From OFTM382 sp964448185 (GTDB lineage Bacteria; Planctomycetota; Phycisphaerae; Phycisphaerales; UBA1924), in contig CAYUVO010000003.1 in NCBI GenBank assembly GCA_964448185.1, positions 1-58,381 of the forward strand: DNA of 58,381 nucleotides, written 5' to 3'. The notes under the pieces were generated by a model that worked only from the letters and a program-made list of their open reading frames with translations, was not told where the DNA came from and ran no database searches. Every line of letters starts with the position of its first letter. Position 1 is the stretch's first letter. This document shows, one piece after another, positions 1 through 8,449 of the stretch. The translations under genes and the position numbers were made by a program.

Positions 1-2
1 CC

Positions 3-332
3 CCCCCTCCACGTCAGGCCCGCGAGGGTTCTCCATTGCTGGGGTGGCTCATGGCTCCCGCGTTCTTGGTGCTCGCGGTAGGGCTCTGGTTTTCGTCGCA
101 GGACTACGAGCCTCCGGGAGCGCCGACGCCTGTGTTCGAGGCTTCTCTGATCGAGCCCGGTGCGTTGCGTCGCCCGCTCGGGGATCCGCCCAAGGCGCTG
201 ATTTCGGGCTTTGAGCAGCGGTGCAACTCGTGCCACGATTTGTTTGAGTCGACCTGGGACGGGGCTCGCCCGCTGCAACAGCACACACACATCGCGTTGT
301 CGCACGGGATCAATAATGACTGCGCAAACTGT
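3..332 (+). pseudogene. Truncated membrane-anchored multihaem cytochrome c
   Basis: The frame is open from the window edge, so the 5' end may be missing; the first plausible start is TTG at 36. A single hydrophobic segment (about residues 3-20 from that start) is followed by a periplasmic part with one complete haem motif, CNSCH, and a second that stops at CANC. The histidine that should complete CANCH is replaced by TGA at 333-335, and those three bases are the left end of the insertion sequence that follows. The product would be a periplasmic electron carrier anchored to the inner membrane. A cytochrome c biogenesis fragment lies on the other side of the IS, which suggests both once belonged to a cytochrome locus. 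The exact cytochrome family cannot be named from this fragment. Confidence 0.7.
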
Positions 333-1451
333 TGACCTTTCCCCCAAATCCTGATCCGGTTTTTGGTACCGTCGCATGGTGCTTTGATAGGATTTTGAAA
401 GGGGCAGGTCATGGGCCAACGAGGATACAGCGCCGAGCAGATCGTCAACAAGCTTCGTGAAGCTGATGTGCAGATCGCACAGGGCATGCCGGTGAAACTG
501 ATGTGCAAGCAGATCGGGGTGACCGACAAGACCTACTACCGATGGCGGAAGGAATACGGCGGCCTCAAGACGACGCAGGCAAAGCGGCTCAAAGAGCTCG
601 AGCGTGAGAATGCCTGACTCAAGAGGCTGCTGGCCGAAGCGCATCTGGATAAAGCGATGCTGCAGGAGGTCGCCTCGGGAAACTTCTAAGCCCGCACCGG
701 AAGCGTGAGGCGGTCGATGTGTTGCTGGATCGCTTTGGCGTCTCCGAGAGGCGGGCCTGCAAGATCATCAAGCAACCACGAGCTACACAGCGTTACCTGC
801 CCAGTGTGCGCGATGACGAGACGCCGTTGACCCAGCGGATCATCGAGCTCGCTTGTATGTACGGGCGGTACGGCACGCCGCGGGTTACGGCGTTGCTTGG
901 CAGGGAGGGCTGGCGAGTGAATCACAAACGGGTCGAGCGGATCTGGACACAGGAAGGACTCAAAGTGTCGAAAAAACAACCCAAACGCGGCCGTCTCTGG
1001 TTTAACGATGGCAGCTGCGTGCGTCTGCGCGCCGAGCATACAGACCATGTATGGAGCTACGACTTTGTGCAGGCCAGGACGCACGACGGGCGGAGCTTTC
1101 GCATGCTCACGGTGATCGATGAGCACACGCGTGAGTGCCTGGCGATCGATGTGGCGAGGCAAGCTCAAGAGATGCGATGTTCCACGAGCGTGTCGCGTGC
1201 CAGAGCACATCCGCTCGGGCAATGGGGCTGAGTTTACTGCGAAAGCGGTGCGTGCTTGGCTCGCCAAGGTCGGTGTGAAGACTCTTTACATCGAGCCGGG
1301 GAGCCCCTGGGAGAACGGATACATCGAGAGCTTCAACGGCAAGCTGCGCGATGAGCTGCTCAACAGCGAGATCTTCTACTCGCTGAAGGAAGCCAAAGTC
1401 CTCATCGAACGATGGCGGAATCACTACAACACGAAACGGCCGCACTCATCA
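333..1451 (+). mobile_element. Degenerate IS3-family insertion sequence, right end missing
   Basis: The left end starts TGACCTTTCCCCCAAATCC, the TG-initial C-rich end common in IS3 elements, and it interrupts a haem motif. It is followed by an orfA-like and an orfB-like reading frame in the usual order. No inverted copy of the left end is found between 1430 and 1900. The transposase similarity stops after the RPHSS motif near 1451, and a different gene (ccsA fragment) begins at once. The element therefore lacks its right end, by adjacent deletion, recombination or misassembly. The orfA sequence resembles the IS407 group. Confidence 0.75.
411..689 (+). pseudogene. IS3-family transposase orfA (nonsense mutation)
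   Basis: This frame encodes the helix-turn-helix protein of an IS3 element: GYSAEQIVNKLREA at the start, then TDKTYYRWRKEYGG, then a leucine-zipper-like stretch. An in-frame TGA at 615-617 interrupts the zipper where the family usually has arginine (one C-to-T change from CGA). Reading through it restores LKRLLAEAHLDKAMLQEV and the natural stop at 687-689. OrfA would bind the IS ends and, by frameshifting, form the N-terminus of the OrfAB transposase. With this stop it cannot work. Confidence 0.8.
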
Positions 1452-1475
1452 GCATTATTGTCTACTTCGCGCTGA
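692..1475 (+). pseudogene. IS3-family transposase orfB, frameshifted DDE integrase
   Basis: The first part reads PHRKREAVDVLLDRFGVSERRAC and continues to the first catalytic aspartate in WSYDFV. The frame then changes between about 1160 and 1205; the family sequence between VAR and VPEHIRS is short there, which points to a small deletion. In the second frame the motif that should be RSDNG is RSGNG, so the second catalytic aspartate is glycine. The catalytic glutamate in NGYIESFNGKLRDE is kept. The C-terminus departs from the family after RPHSS. Three independent lesions mean the enzyme is inactive. Confidence 0.8.
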
Positions 1476-1759
1476 TTCATGCGCGGTACGTCGGCTGGCT
1501 TCGTGATGTCGGCCTGGCGGCCGCGACGATCCTGGGTTTTATGGCGATCATCTGGACTTTCTACGGCGTGAACTACGTCATGGCGTCCGGGCTCCACAGC
1601 TACGGCTTTGGTTCGGGCGGCGAGATTTACGTCGCAGCGTGGGGCGTATTTGAGTTGGTATTTGCGGGGCTGTGTGTGGTGTTGGCGGGGCCGCGACAAG
1701 GCACAAGCGTCGAGGAGTCTGCAACAAGTTCGAGTCACACACCATTCCCGGCGGGATGA
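1451..1759 (+). pseudogene. ccsA: C-terminal fragment of CcsA-type cytochrome c biogenesis protein
   Basis: Only the last hundred or so residues remain. They include HARYVGWLRDV, a transmembrane segment, and the signature YGVNYVMASGLHSYGFG, which matches the C-terminal end of CcsA/ResC haem-handling proteins. A last transmembrane segment and a short hydrophilic tail follow. CcsA, with CcsB, exports haem and attaches it to apocytochromes in system II maturation. The N-terminal part with the WWD domain is missing because the IS remnant ends directly against this fragment. There is no start codon with a ribosome binding site in front of it, so it is annotated as a remnant. Confidence 0.7.
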
Positions 1760-1874
1760 GCTCATGTTGGGCAAGCGAATACAGACGGGCGAGACGAGCC
1801 AGCGAGGCGTCGTCATCCGTAGGTATGGCTTGATTATTCAGCCGGATCTACAACATCGAGAAAGGACGTTCAAG

Positions 1875-3289
1875 ATGAATACCAAATCACGCGTACTCGC
1901 ACTGATCTTTGCTGCTGGGCTTGTCCTGCTGAGTGCAAGCGGTGTATGGGCGCAGAGCACCAACGCAACCATGGCACCCATCGAGTCTTCGCCAGTTGCG
2001 ACACCGCCTAAGCAAGATGCGATATCGCAGGCTGCGCCGATTGCAGGTGCGCACGACAATCTTTCGACGCCAAGCTCAAGTGGGGGTATCTCTCGGACCC
2101 GGACGTTGAGTCCACGGATTTCTTTGAGGCGATCATGAGCGGCAAGGTGTATCTCAACAACCGCTTTAGAATCGAGCTTGCCGATACGACCGGGCGTGAT
2201 TCATCGGTAGCGGTGACCAACCGGATTCGATTGGGCTATGCCACTAAGCCATTCCATGGGTTCAGCGGGTTTGTTGAGATGGAGAACGTGTCGCCGTTCA
2301 ACGCGGATGCTTACTACGTGCCCGCTACAAAGGATGGCACCGATTCCGCGAACGGTGATCGCTGATCCCAACGGGACGGAGATCAACGAGGCTTTCGCAA
2401 GGTTCCAGACGGATTCGTTGTTCGAGTCGGAGTTCTCGCTCGATCTCAAGGCGGGCCGCCAGCGGATTAAGCTCGATGACGATCGATTCGTCGGCAATGT
2501 TGGGTGGCGTCAGTTTGAGCAGACGTACGACTCCGTGCGCATCAAGTCGAACCTGGGCATCAAAGACCTGACGGTGCAATACGCCTACATCTGGCACGTC
2601 CAGCGGATCTTTGGACCTGATGGTCCCAAACTGGGAGTCTGATTCGCACATGATCAACGTGTCGTACAAGGTCATGCCCGAGTTGAAGATCACGCCGTTC
2701 GTGTATCTGTTTGACTTTGAGGACGACTCACCCGCGAACTCGGTGAACAACTACGGCGTTCGGCTGACCGGTGATATCTGGCGAGATGCCGACGATGAGA
2801 AGGACCTCTACTTCGATTACGAGCTGACATATGCACGCCAGACGGATTCGGGATCCAACGCGGCAGACTTTGAGGCGGGCTTCTTCGCGGCCCAAGCCCG
2901 GGTGAACAAGAAGGGGACCGGCGCGGCGACGCTCGGCTACCAGTTCCTCGGGAGCGATGACGGGAAGTTCGGGTTCCGATTCCCGCTGGGCACGAACCAC
3001 AAGTTCCAGGGGTTCGCCGATACGTTTCTCGTGACCCCGGCGACAGGGTTGCAGGATTTTGTATGTCAGCGCTGCGTTCAAGCTGCCCTACGGGATCAAA
3101 CCGGCGGTGATCTTCCACCAGTTCTGGTCCGACGAGGGAGGCATGGATGTGGGCTACGAGGCCGACGTGGTCGCGAGCAAGAAGTTCACCCCGAACTGGT
3201 CGATTCTGGTCAAGGGCGCGTACTTTGACGGCCACAACGGCCTGCCCGGCACCGCCCGAGTGTGGGTCCAGACGACGGTTCAGTTCTAG
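1875..3289 (+). pseudogene. Outer-membrane porin (alginate-export-like), four frameshifts
   Basis: The gene starts at ATG 1875 behind GAAAGGACG and encodes a clear signal peptide ending in SGVWAQS. The rest is a beta-barrel porin: alternating polar and hydrophobic segments, NRFRIELAD, NRIRLGYATK, GRQRIKLDDDRFVGNVGWRQ, and a terminal strand ending in phenylalanine (VQTTVQF). The product is spread over four frame changes near 2060, 2355, 2625 and 3060, each repairable by about one base, and the repaired protein is continuous. This points either to a recently dead gene or to indel errors in the assembly. Position before the nos promoter suggests a link to anaerobic respiration or anion uptake, but that is inference. 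Confidence 0.75.
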
Positions 3290-3336
3290 AGGTCCGAATA
3301 AAATGGTGCTAAAGGTGTAGAAATCCAAAAAATGAC

Positions 3337-3372
3337 TTGAATTCTTGCTATATCGGAAAATATGCTAGCAAG
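3337..3372 (+). promoter_or_regulatory. Candidate nos promoter with inverted repeat
   Basis: TTGAAT (3337-3342) and TATGCT (3361-3366) are separated by 18 bp and could be -35 and -10 boxes. A perfect inverted repeat, CTTGCTA (3344-3350) and TAGCAAG (3366-3372), spans the spacer and the -10 box with a 15-nt centre. This AT-rich stretch is unlike its surroundings. The repeat does not match the FNR/NNR TTGAT-N4-ATCAA consensus, so the regulator is unknown. Confidence 0.45.
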
Positions 3373-3426
3373 CGATATCTATATCCATATTGCCACTAGT
3401 ATCTCTCCAAAGGGAGGCACTCCGGT

Positions 3427-4239
3427 ATGACGACCAGCTTGAACCACCCAGAATCGACCTCGTATGGACACCCCGATCCGCACAAGTGGAGTTCGATCGC
3501 CATCGGCGTGCTCTTTGTGCTGATGCTGCCGGTGCTCGGTGTGATTCTGGTCATGGTGCAACAGCCTCAGCCGACACCGCCCTCTTTGATTGCTGCGTCG
3601 GCATTGGTTTCGGCGGGAGATCTGAAGTCGCCCGGTGAAACGGTGTACATGCGAACGTGCCTTGCGTGTCATGGTGCGACGGCGGACGGCGTGCCCAATC
3701 TGGGCAAGCCGTTGCGGAACAGTGCCTATGTCCAGGAGAACGACGACTCGGTCCTGTTTGACATGATCGCCAACGGCCGGCTTCCCGACGATCCCGCGAA
3801 CACCACGGGTATCCCGATGCCTGCGCGCGGGGCGCAGAACATCTCGGATGATGAGATCAATGAGGTGATCACCTATCTGCGGTCGTTGCAAGATCCGTCG
3901 CAGCCGATGGCGAGCGTTGAAGCGTGGATCATCGAGCGGCCCGCAGCTCAGGCCAGTTCATACGACGGCCCCGGGCGAGATCTATTCGTCTCGATGTGCT
4001 CGGCTTGCCACGGTGCCAATGGCGAGGGCATGGAGGGTCTCGGCAAGACGTTTGTCGGGAGCGAGTTTGTCAAGGCGACGACGAACAAGGGCCTGATGAC
4101 GATGGTGAAGATGGGGCGTCCGATCTGGGACGCTGCGAACACCACAGGGATCGACATGCCTCCCAAGGGCGGCAACCCGGCGATGAACGACGAAGACTTG
4201 GCGGCGATCATCACCTATATCAAATCGCTCAATCCGTGA
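3427..4239 (+). CDS. Membrane-anchored di-haem c-type cytochrome (nos electron donor)
   Basis: The 270-residue protein begins at ATG 3427 with AGGGAGG 9-10 bases upstream. Residues 22-45 form an N-terminal signal anchor. Two cytochrome c domains follow, with haem motifs CLACH (78-82) and CSACH (191-195) and likely methionine ligands in GIPMP (Met131) and GIDMP (Met244). The two domains are similar to each other, which suggests internal duplication. It is the first gene of the nos locus, 70 bp before nosZ. Clade II nos clusters often carry c-type cytochromes that pass electrons from the quinol pool to NosZ, and that role is inferred here from position. Confidence 0.85.
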   Translation: MTTSLNHPESTSYGHPDPHKWSSIAIGVLFVLMLPVLGVILVMVQQPQPTPPSLIAASALVSAGDLKSPGETVYMRTCLACHGATADGVPNLGKPLRNSAYVQENDDSVLFDMIANGRLPDDPANTTGIPMPARGAQNISDDEINEVITYLRSLQDPSQPMASVEAWIIERPAAQASSYDGPGRDLFVSMCSACHGANGEGMEGLGKTFVGSEFVKATTNKGLMTMVKMGRPIWDAANTTGIDMPPKGGNPAMNDEDLAAIITYIKSLNP

Positions 4240-4309
4240 GAGAGGTTGCACGACGCAGCCGCAGTGAATCAAGTTCTCATTTTATAACATCAGGAGTAAA
4301 GGAATTACC

Positions 4310-6292
4310 ATGACAGTATCGAGATCAGCCACGATGGCGGCTTTCTCAGCGGGGATTCTCGCGATGGGAATGGCCTCGTCATCAATGGCTCAATCCATGA
4401 GCGATGTGCAGAAGATTGCCAAGGAACGAGGGCTTTCAACACAGGATCTTCTCGCCGCGGCCAAGACCTATACACCGTCGGGCATGATCGATGAATATCT
4501 GATCTTCGCGTCGGGTGGGCATAGCGGCCAGGTCTTCGTCATCGGGCTTCCCTCGATGCGTCATCTTCGCACGATCGCGGTGTTCACGCCCGAGCCGTGG
4601 CAGGGGTGGGGGTATGGCGTTGGCGATGAGATTCTCGATCAAGGCAACGTCAAGGGCAAAGAGAACCGTTGGGGCGACACGCATCACCCGGCGCTATCCG
4701 AGACCGCTGGCGACTATGACGGCGAGTGGCTGTTCATCAATGACAAGGCAAACGCGCGTGTCGCGGTGATCGATCTTCGTGACTTTGAAACCAAGCAGAT
4801 CATCAAGAACCCGTTGTTCATCAACGATCACGGCGGGACGTTCGTAACGCCCGATACCGATTACATATTTCAATGCGCACAGTACAGCGTGCCGTGGGGT
4901 GCTGATTACGCACCTATCGAGGAATACAAAGAGAACTATCGGGGCGCGGTGACGATGTGGAAGTTTGATCGCAAAAAAGGCCGGATCGACCAGAGCAAGT
5001 CGTTCGCACTCGAGCTGCCCCCGTACTGGCAGGACATCGCCGATGCGGGCAAGCTCGTCAGTGACGGCTACTTCTTCTTGAACTCGATCAACACCGAACT
5101 CGCGACCGGCGGCATCGAAGACAAGAAGCCCCCGTTCGAGGCGGGTGTGAGCATGAACGCGACGGATTACCTTCACATCATCAACTGGCGGAAGGCTGAG
5201 AAGGTCTATGAAGCTGGCAAGTTCGACATGATCAAGGGCTTCCCGGTAATCTCGCTGGAGACTTCGATCGCCGAGGGTTTGATACACTTGACCCCCGAGC
5301 CTCGCAGCCCGCACGGCGCCAGCGTGACTCCCGGCGGTGAGTTCATTGTTGTCTCGGGTAAGCTTGATCCGCACACCACGATCTACTCAATGGAGAAAAT
5401 CAAGAAGGCGATTTCGAGCGAAGACTATTCGGGTCACGACGAGTTCGGTCTGCCCGTGCTCAACTTTGACAGCGTGATGGAAGCGCAGGTCGAAGTCGGC
5501 CTCGGTCCACTACACACGCAGTTCGGCCCCGATGGGTATGCGTACACGTCGCTGTTCCTTGATTCAGCGATCGCACGTTGGACGCTCGGCGGCCCTTATG
5601 GCGATCGGAACCCCGAACCGGATTGGACGCTCGTTCAGAAGACCCCGGTTCAATATAATGTTGGCCACCTGGGTACCGCCGAGGGCGACACGGTGAGCCC
5701 CGACGGAAAGTATCTTGTTGCATATAACAAGTGGTCGGTTGACCGGTTCTTTCAGACCGGGCCGCTGCTCCCGCAGAATTTTCAGTTGCTCGATATCTCA
5801 GAGCAAGGCACCGAGATGCCGGTGATCTACGACATGCCTATCGGGATGGGCGAGCCTCACTACGCTCAGATCATCAAGGCCGACAAGCTCAGTCCTTGGG
5901 CGGTGTATCCCGAGATCGGTTGGGACCCGCAGACGCAGTCGGTTGACCCGTGGGCACCGCGTCCCGGGACCGAGCGGATCGAACGCAAGGAAGATGGCGT
6001 CGTCGAGATCTTTATGACCTCGGTGCGGAGCCACTTCAATCCCGAGCATGTAAAAGTGAAAGAAGGCGACAAGGTCATCTGGCACATCACGAACATCGAA
6101 CGTGCAGTTGATGCAACGCACGGCTTCGCGGTGCCGGTATATGACATCAACCTGAGTCTTGAGCCGGGCGAGACGGCGACGTTTGAGTTTATCGCTGATA
6201 CAGCAGGCACGTTCCCGTTCTACTGCACCGAGTTCTGCTCGGCGTTACACCTTGAAATGATGGGATACTTCCTCGTCGAACCTAAAGAATAA
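4310..6292 (+). CDS. nosZ: Nitrous oxide reductase, clade II (Sec-type)
   Basis: The enzyme reduces N2O to N2 in the periplasm with electrons from cytochrome c. The 660-residue product has a Sec signal peptide of about 28 residues (ends SSSMAQS) without a twin-arginine motif, which is typical of clade II. The seven-bladed propeller carries all seven CuZ histidines: His125 and His126 (GDTHHP), His173 (NDHGG), His335 (SPHGAS), His402 (GPLHTQF), His453 (NVGHLG) and His517 (GEPHYAQ). The C-terminal cupredoxin domain carries the CuA ligands His604, Cys639, Cys643, His647 and Met650 (CTEFCSALHLEM). The start ATG 4310 follows AGGAGTAAAGG. The gene looks complete and functional. Confidence 0.97.
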   Translation: MTVSRSATMAAFSAGILAMGMASSSMAQSMSDVQKIAKERGLSTQDLLAAAKTYTPSGMIDEYLIFASGGHSGQVFVIGLPSMRHLRTIAVFTPEPWQGWGYGVGDEILDQGNVKGKENRWGDTHHPALSETAGDYDGEWLFINDKANARVAVIDLRDFETKQIIKNPLFINDHGGTFVTPDTDYIFQCAQYSVPWGADYAPIEEYKENYRGAVTMWKFDRKKGRIDQSKSFALELPPYWQDIADAGKLVSDGYFFLNSINTELATGGIEDKKPPFEAGVSMNATDYLHIINWRKAEKVYEAGKFDMIKGFPVISLETSIAEGLIHLTPEPRSPHGASVTPGGEFIVVSGKLDPHTTIYSMEKIKKAISSEDYSGHDEFGLPVLNFDSVMEAQVEVGLGPLHTQFGPDGYAYTSLFLDSAIARWTLGGPYGDRNPEPDWTLVQKTPVQYNVGHLGTAEGDTVSPDGKYLVAYNKWSVDRFFQTGPLLPQNFQLLDISEQGTEMPVIYDMPIGMGEPHYAQIIKADKLSPWAVYPEIGWDPQTQSVDPWAPRPGTERIERKEDGVVEIFMTSVRSHFNPEHVKVKEGDKVIWHITNIERAVDATHGFAVPVYDINLSLEPGETATFEFIADTAGTFPFYCTEFCSALHLEMMGYFLVEPKE

Positions 6293-6303
6293 AGCCGCTA
6301 TCC

Positions 6304-6337
6304 CGCCAGACGCTTGAAAGAGTGTCTGGCGATTTTT
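6304..6337 (+). terminator. Rho-independent terminator-like hairpin after nosZ
   Basis: CGCCAGACGCTT and GAGTGTCTGGCG form a 12-bp stem (two G-T pairs) around a GAAA loop, followed by ATTTTT. It lies 11 bases after the nosZ stop codon and before the nosB-like gene. It may partly end transcription, leaving more nosZ than accessory-gene mRNA, or protect the nosZ 3' end. Confidence 0.75.
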
Positions 6338-6383
6338 GAGAGCAACGAACAGGAACGAATCCAGAGTTCAGGGGAATCACGCT

Positions 6384-7037
6384 GTGGCATCATTCATCGA
6401 TCGCATCATCGGTCCGCGTGTCAGCCAGACCGATCGAGAGAAGCATGGGATTCGGTACGGCACTCCAGGGTTCTTTTTGTTACTCGCCCGTATCTTGATT
6501 CTTGTGTCGCTCTTCTTGCCATACTGGAACATGACACTCGTGGCGCCGCAGTATCCCGAAGATCTACATCTTATTGGGTATATCAATCAGCTCTCGGGCG
6601 ATGTTGCCGAGATCGACAGTCTCAACCACTACATCGGGATGCGACCTCTGGGCGAGGCCGCGCAACTCGAACGGCGATACGGTGTCTTCGTCATGATTCT
6701 GTTTGTGGTGCTGCTTGAGTTAGCAAGCTTTATTCATTCGCGTTGGGCGGTGCTGTTGATACTGCCGGTGCTGTTCTTCCCGGCGATATTCTTGCTCGAT
6801 CTTCATCTCTGGATGAGTCACTTTGGACTCAATCTTGATCCCGATGCGCCACTCTCAAACTCTATCGACCCGTTCGTGCCGCCTGTGCTAGGAACCGGCA
6901 TGGTGGGGCAGTTCAAGACAGTCGCGGTCCCGGGTGTCGGGATGATTCTCGCAACGATCGCTTCATTCTTTATGCTGGTCGCAATGTTCTTCCATCGTCG
7001 GGCGTATCTTCCGCTCATTAAGGCGAACGTTCAGTGA
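6384..7037 (+). CDS. nosB: NosB-like integral membrane protein of clade II nos clusters
   Basis: The start is placed at GTG 6384 because AGGGGA lies about nine bases upstream; an earlier TTG at 6336 overlaps the nosZ terminator hairpin. The 217-residue product has about four transmembrane segments (near residues 27-48, 106-121, 125-148 and 185-207). A periplasmic loop contains YPEDLHLIGYINQLSGDV and the striking LNHYIGM motif. Genes for such membrane proteins sit directly after nosZ in many clade II clusters and are called nosB, though the biochemical role is not settled. The stop overlaps the start of nosD by four bases (GTGA), so translation is coupled. Confidence 0.6.
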   Translation: MASFIDRIIGPRVSQTDREKHGIRYGTPGFFLLLARILILVSLFLPYWNMTLVAPQYPEDLHLIGYINQLSGDVAEIDSLNHYIGMRPLGEAAQLERRYGVFVMILFVVLLELASFIHSRWAVLLILPVLFFPAIFLLDLHLWMSHFGLNLDPDAPLSNSIDPFVPPVLGTGMVGQFKTVAVPGVGMILATIASFFMLVAMFFHRRAYLPLIKANVQ

Positions 7038-8449
7038 AAAGAATCAATGCCCTTGCTACCATGTGTGTATTGGTTGCAGTGGTAGTTGTGTCCCGTGCAC
7101 AGGATGCCGGTGATCCATATACAACGGATGAGATCACGCAGCTCATTCTTCGCGCCCAAGAGCACGACGTAATCATCGTGCCGCCGGGTGTGTATGTGGG
7201 CAATCTCGTGGTTGACAAACCGGTCGTGCTCGATGGCCAAGGCCAAGCAACTATCGACGGCGGCGGCGAGGGGGTCGTGGTACAACTTTCGGCCGCCGGT
7301 ATTACATTGCGTGGCTTTACGATTCGCAACTCGGGGTCCGGGGTCGATCATGAGCCTGCTGGCATTCTTATCAATGACGGCCCCGTCATCATAGAAAACA
7401 ATCAGATCGTGGACACTCTGTACGGGATTGATATGCGGCAATCCCCCGGATCGATCATCCGGAATAATACGATCCACGGCAAAGACCTCGAGCTCGGTCG
7501 GCGCGGCGACGGGATACGCCTCTGGTGGAGCCACGGATGCACGGTTGAAAGCAACACGATCGACCGGCATCGGGATATGGTGTTCTGGTACTCCGAGGAT
7601 CTTACAATAGCAAATAATCGCGTATCCAATAGCCGCTACGGGCTGCATTTTATGTACTCGCATAACACCGAATTGCGGAATAACACGCTCACCTCGAACT
7701 CGGTCGGCATCTACCTGATGTATTCAAATTCGATCCGTATTGTTCACAACTCGATCGTTGGCAACCGTGGCTCGAGCGGGTACGCGATCGGACTCAAAGA
7801 CTGCGACGACATCACGATCAAGCGGAATGACTTGTTGGCAAACCGCGTCGGTATATATCTCGATAACAGCCCGTCGTCGGTTGATTCATATGGCGTTGTG
7901 ACGGCTAACATGATCGCGTTCAACGAGATCGGTCTCCTCGCTACGCCGATCACGCATGATAATGTGTTCAGCAACAACGCATTTGTCGAGAATGAAGAAC
8001 AAGTTACTGTTCACGGCAGCGGCCAACTGATGAAGAACGAGTTCTCCGCCGATGGTATCGGCAACTTCTGGTCAAACTACTCTGGCTTTGACAAAGACAA
8101 TGACGGCATCGGTGATTTTTCGCACGAACCAAGAAGCCTGTTTCGTTCATTGCTCGCACGCCATCCCAACTTACGAATCTTTCTGCACAGCCCCGCTCAA
8201 CAAGCCGTCGAACTCACCGCCAGAGCCTTCCCCGAACTCAGTCCCGCTCCGATGTTTATTGACGCCTCGCCACTAACCAGACCGCCCGAGTTTGAAGTTC
8301 TCAGCGTCCAAGAACAAGCATCTCGGCTTCCCATGGTCTTCATCGCGGCTGGACTGATATTGGGATCGTGCATCGCGGCGTGGGGTGTTGCGCATGAATC
8401 GGCGCTGTCATCGCTAGAAACTCCAACCAACAAGCGAGCAATCGTATGA
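7034..8449 (+). CDS. nosD: NosD, periplasmic beta-helix copper chaperone protein
   Basis: The GTG start at 7034 overlaps the preceding stop. The 471-residue protein has a signal peptide of about 22 residues. A right-handed beta-helix of carbohydrate-binding/sugar-hydrolase (CASH) repeats follows, seen as repeated N-N-T/I-x-x-N turns such as IIRNNTIHG, VESNTI, LRNNTLTSNSVGIYLMYS. Unlike many NosD proteins it ends with a hydrophobic segment (about 436-456), which may anchor it in the membrane. NosD works with the NosFY transporter in supplying sulphur and copper for CuZ assembly. The gene overlaps nosF by four bases (ATGA). Confidence 0.93.
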   Translation: MKRINALATMCVLVAVVVVSRAQDAGDPYTTDEITQLILRAQEHDVIIVPPGVYVGNLVVDKPVVLDGQGQATIDGGGEGVVVQLSAAGITLRGFTIRNSGSGVDHEPAGILINDGPVIIENNQIVDTLYGIDMRQSPGSIIRNNTIHGKDLELGRRGDGIRLWWSHGCTVESNTIDRHRDMVFWYSEDLTIANNRVSNSRYGLHFMYSHNTELRNNTLTSNSVGIYLMYSNSIRIVHNSIVGNRGSSGYAIGLKDCDDITIKRNDLLANRVGIYLDNSPSSVDSYGVVTANMIAFNEIGLLATPITHDNVFSNNAFVENEEQVTVHGSGQLMKNEFSADGIGNFWSNYSGFDKDNDGIGDFSHEPRSLFRSLLARHPNLRIFLHSPAQQAVELTARAFPELSPAPMFIDASPLTRPPEFEVLSVQEQASRLPMVFIAAGLILGSCIAAWGVAHESALSSLETPTNKRAIV

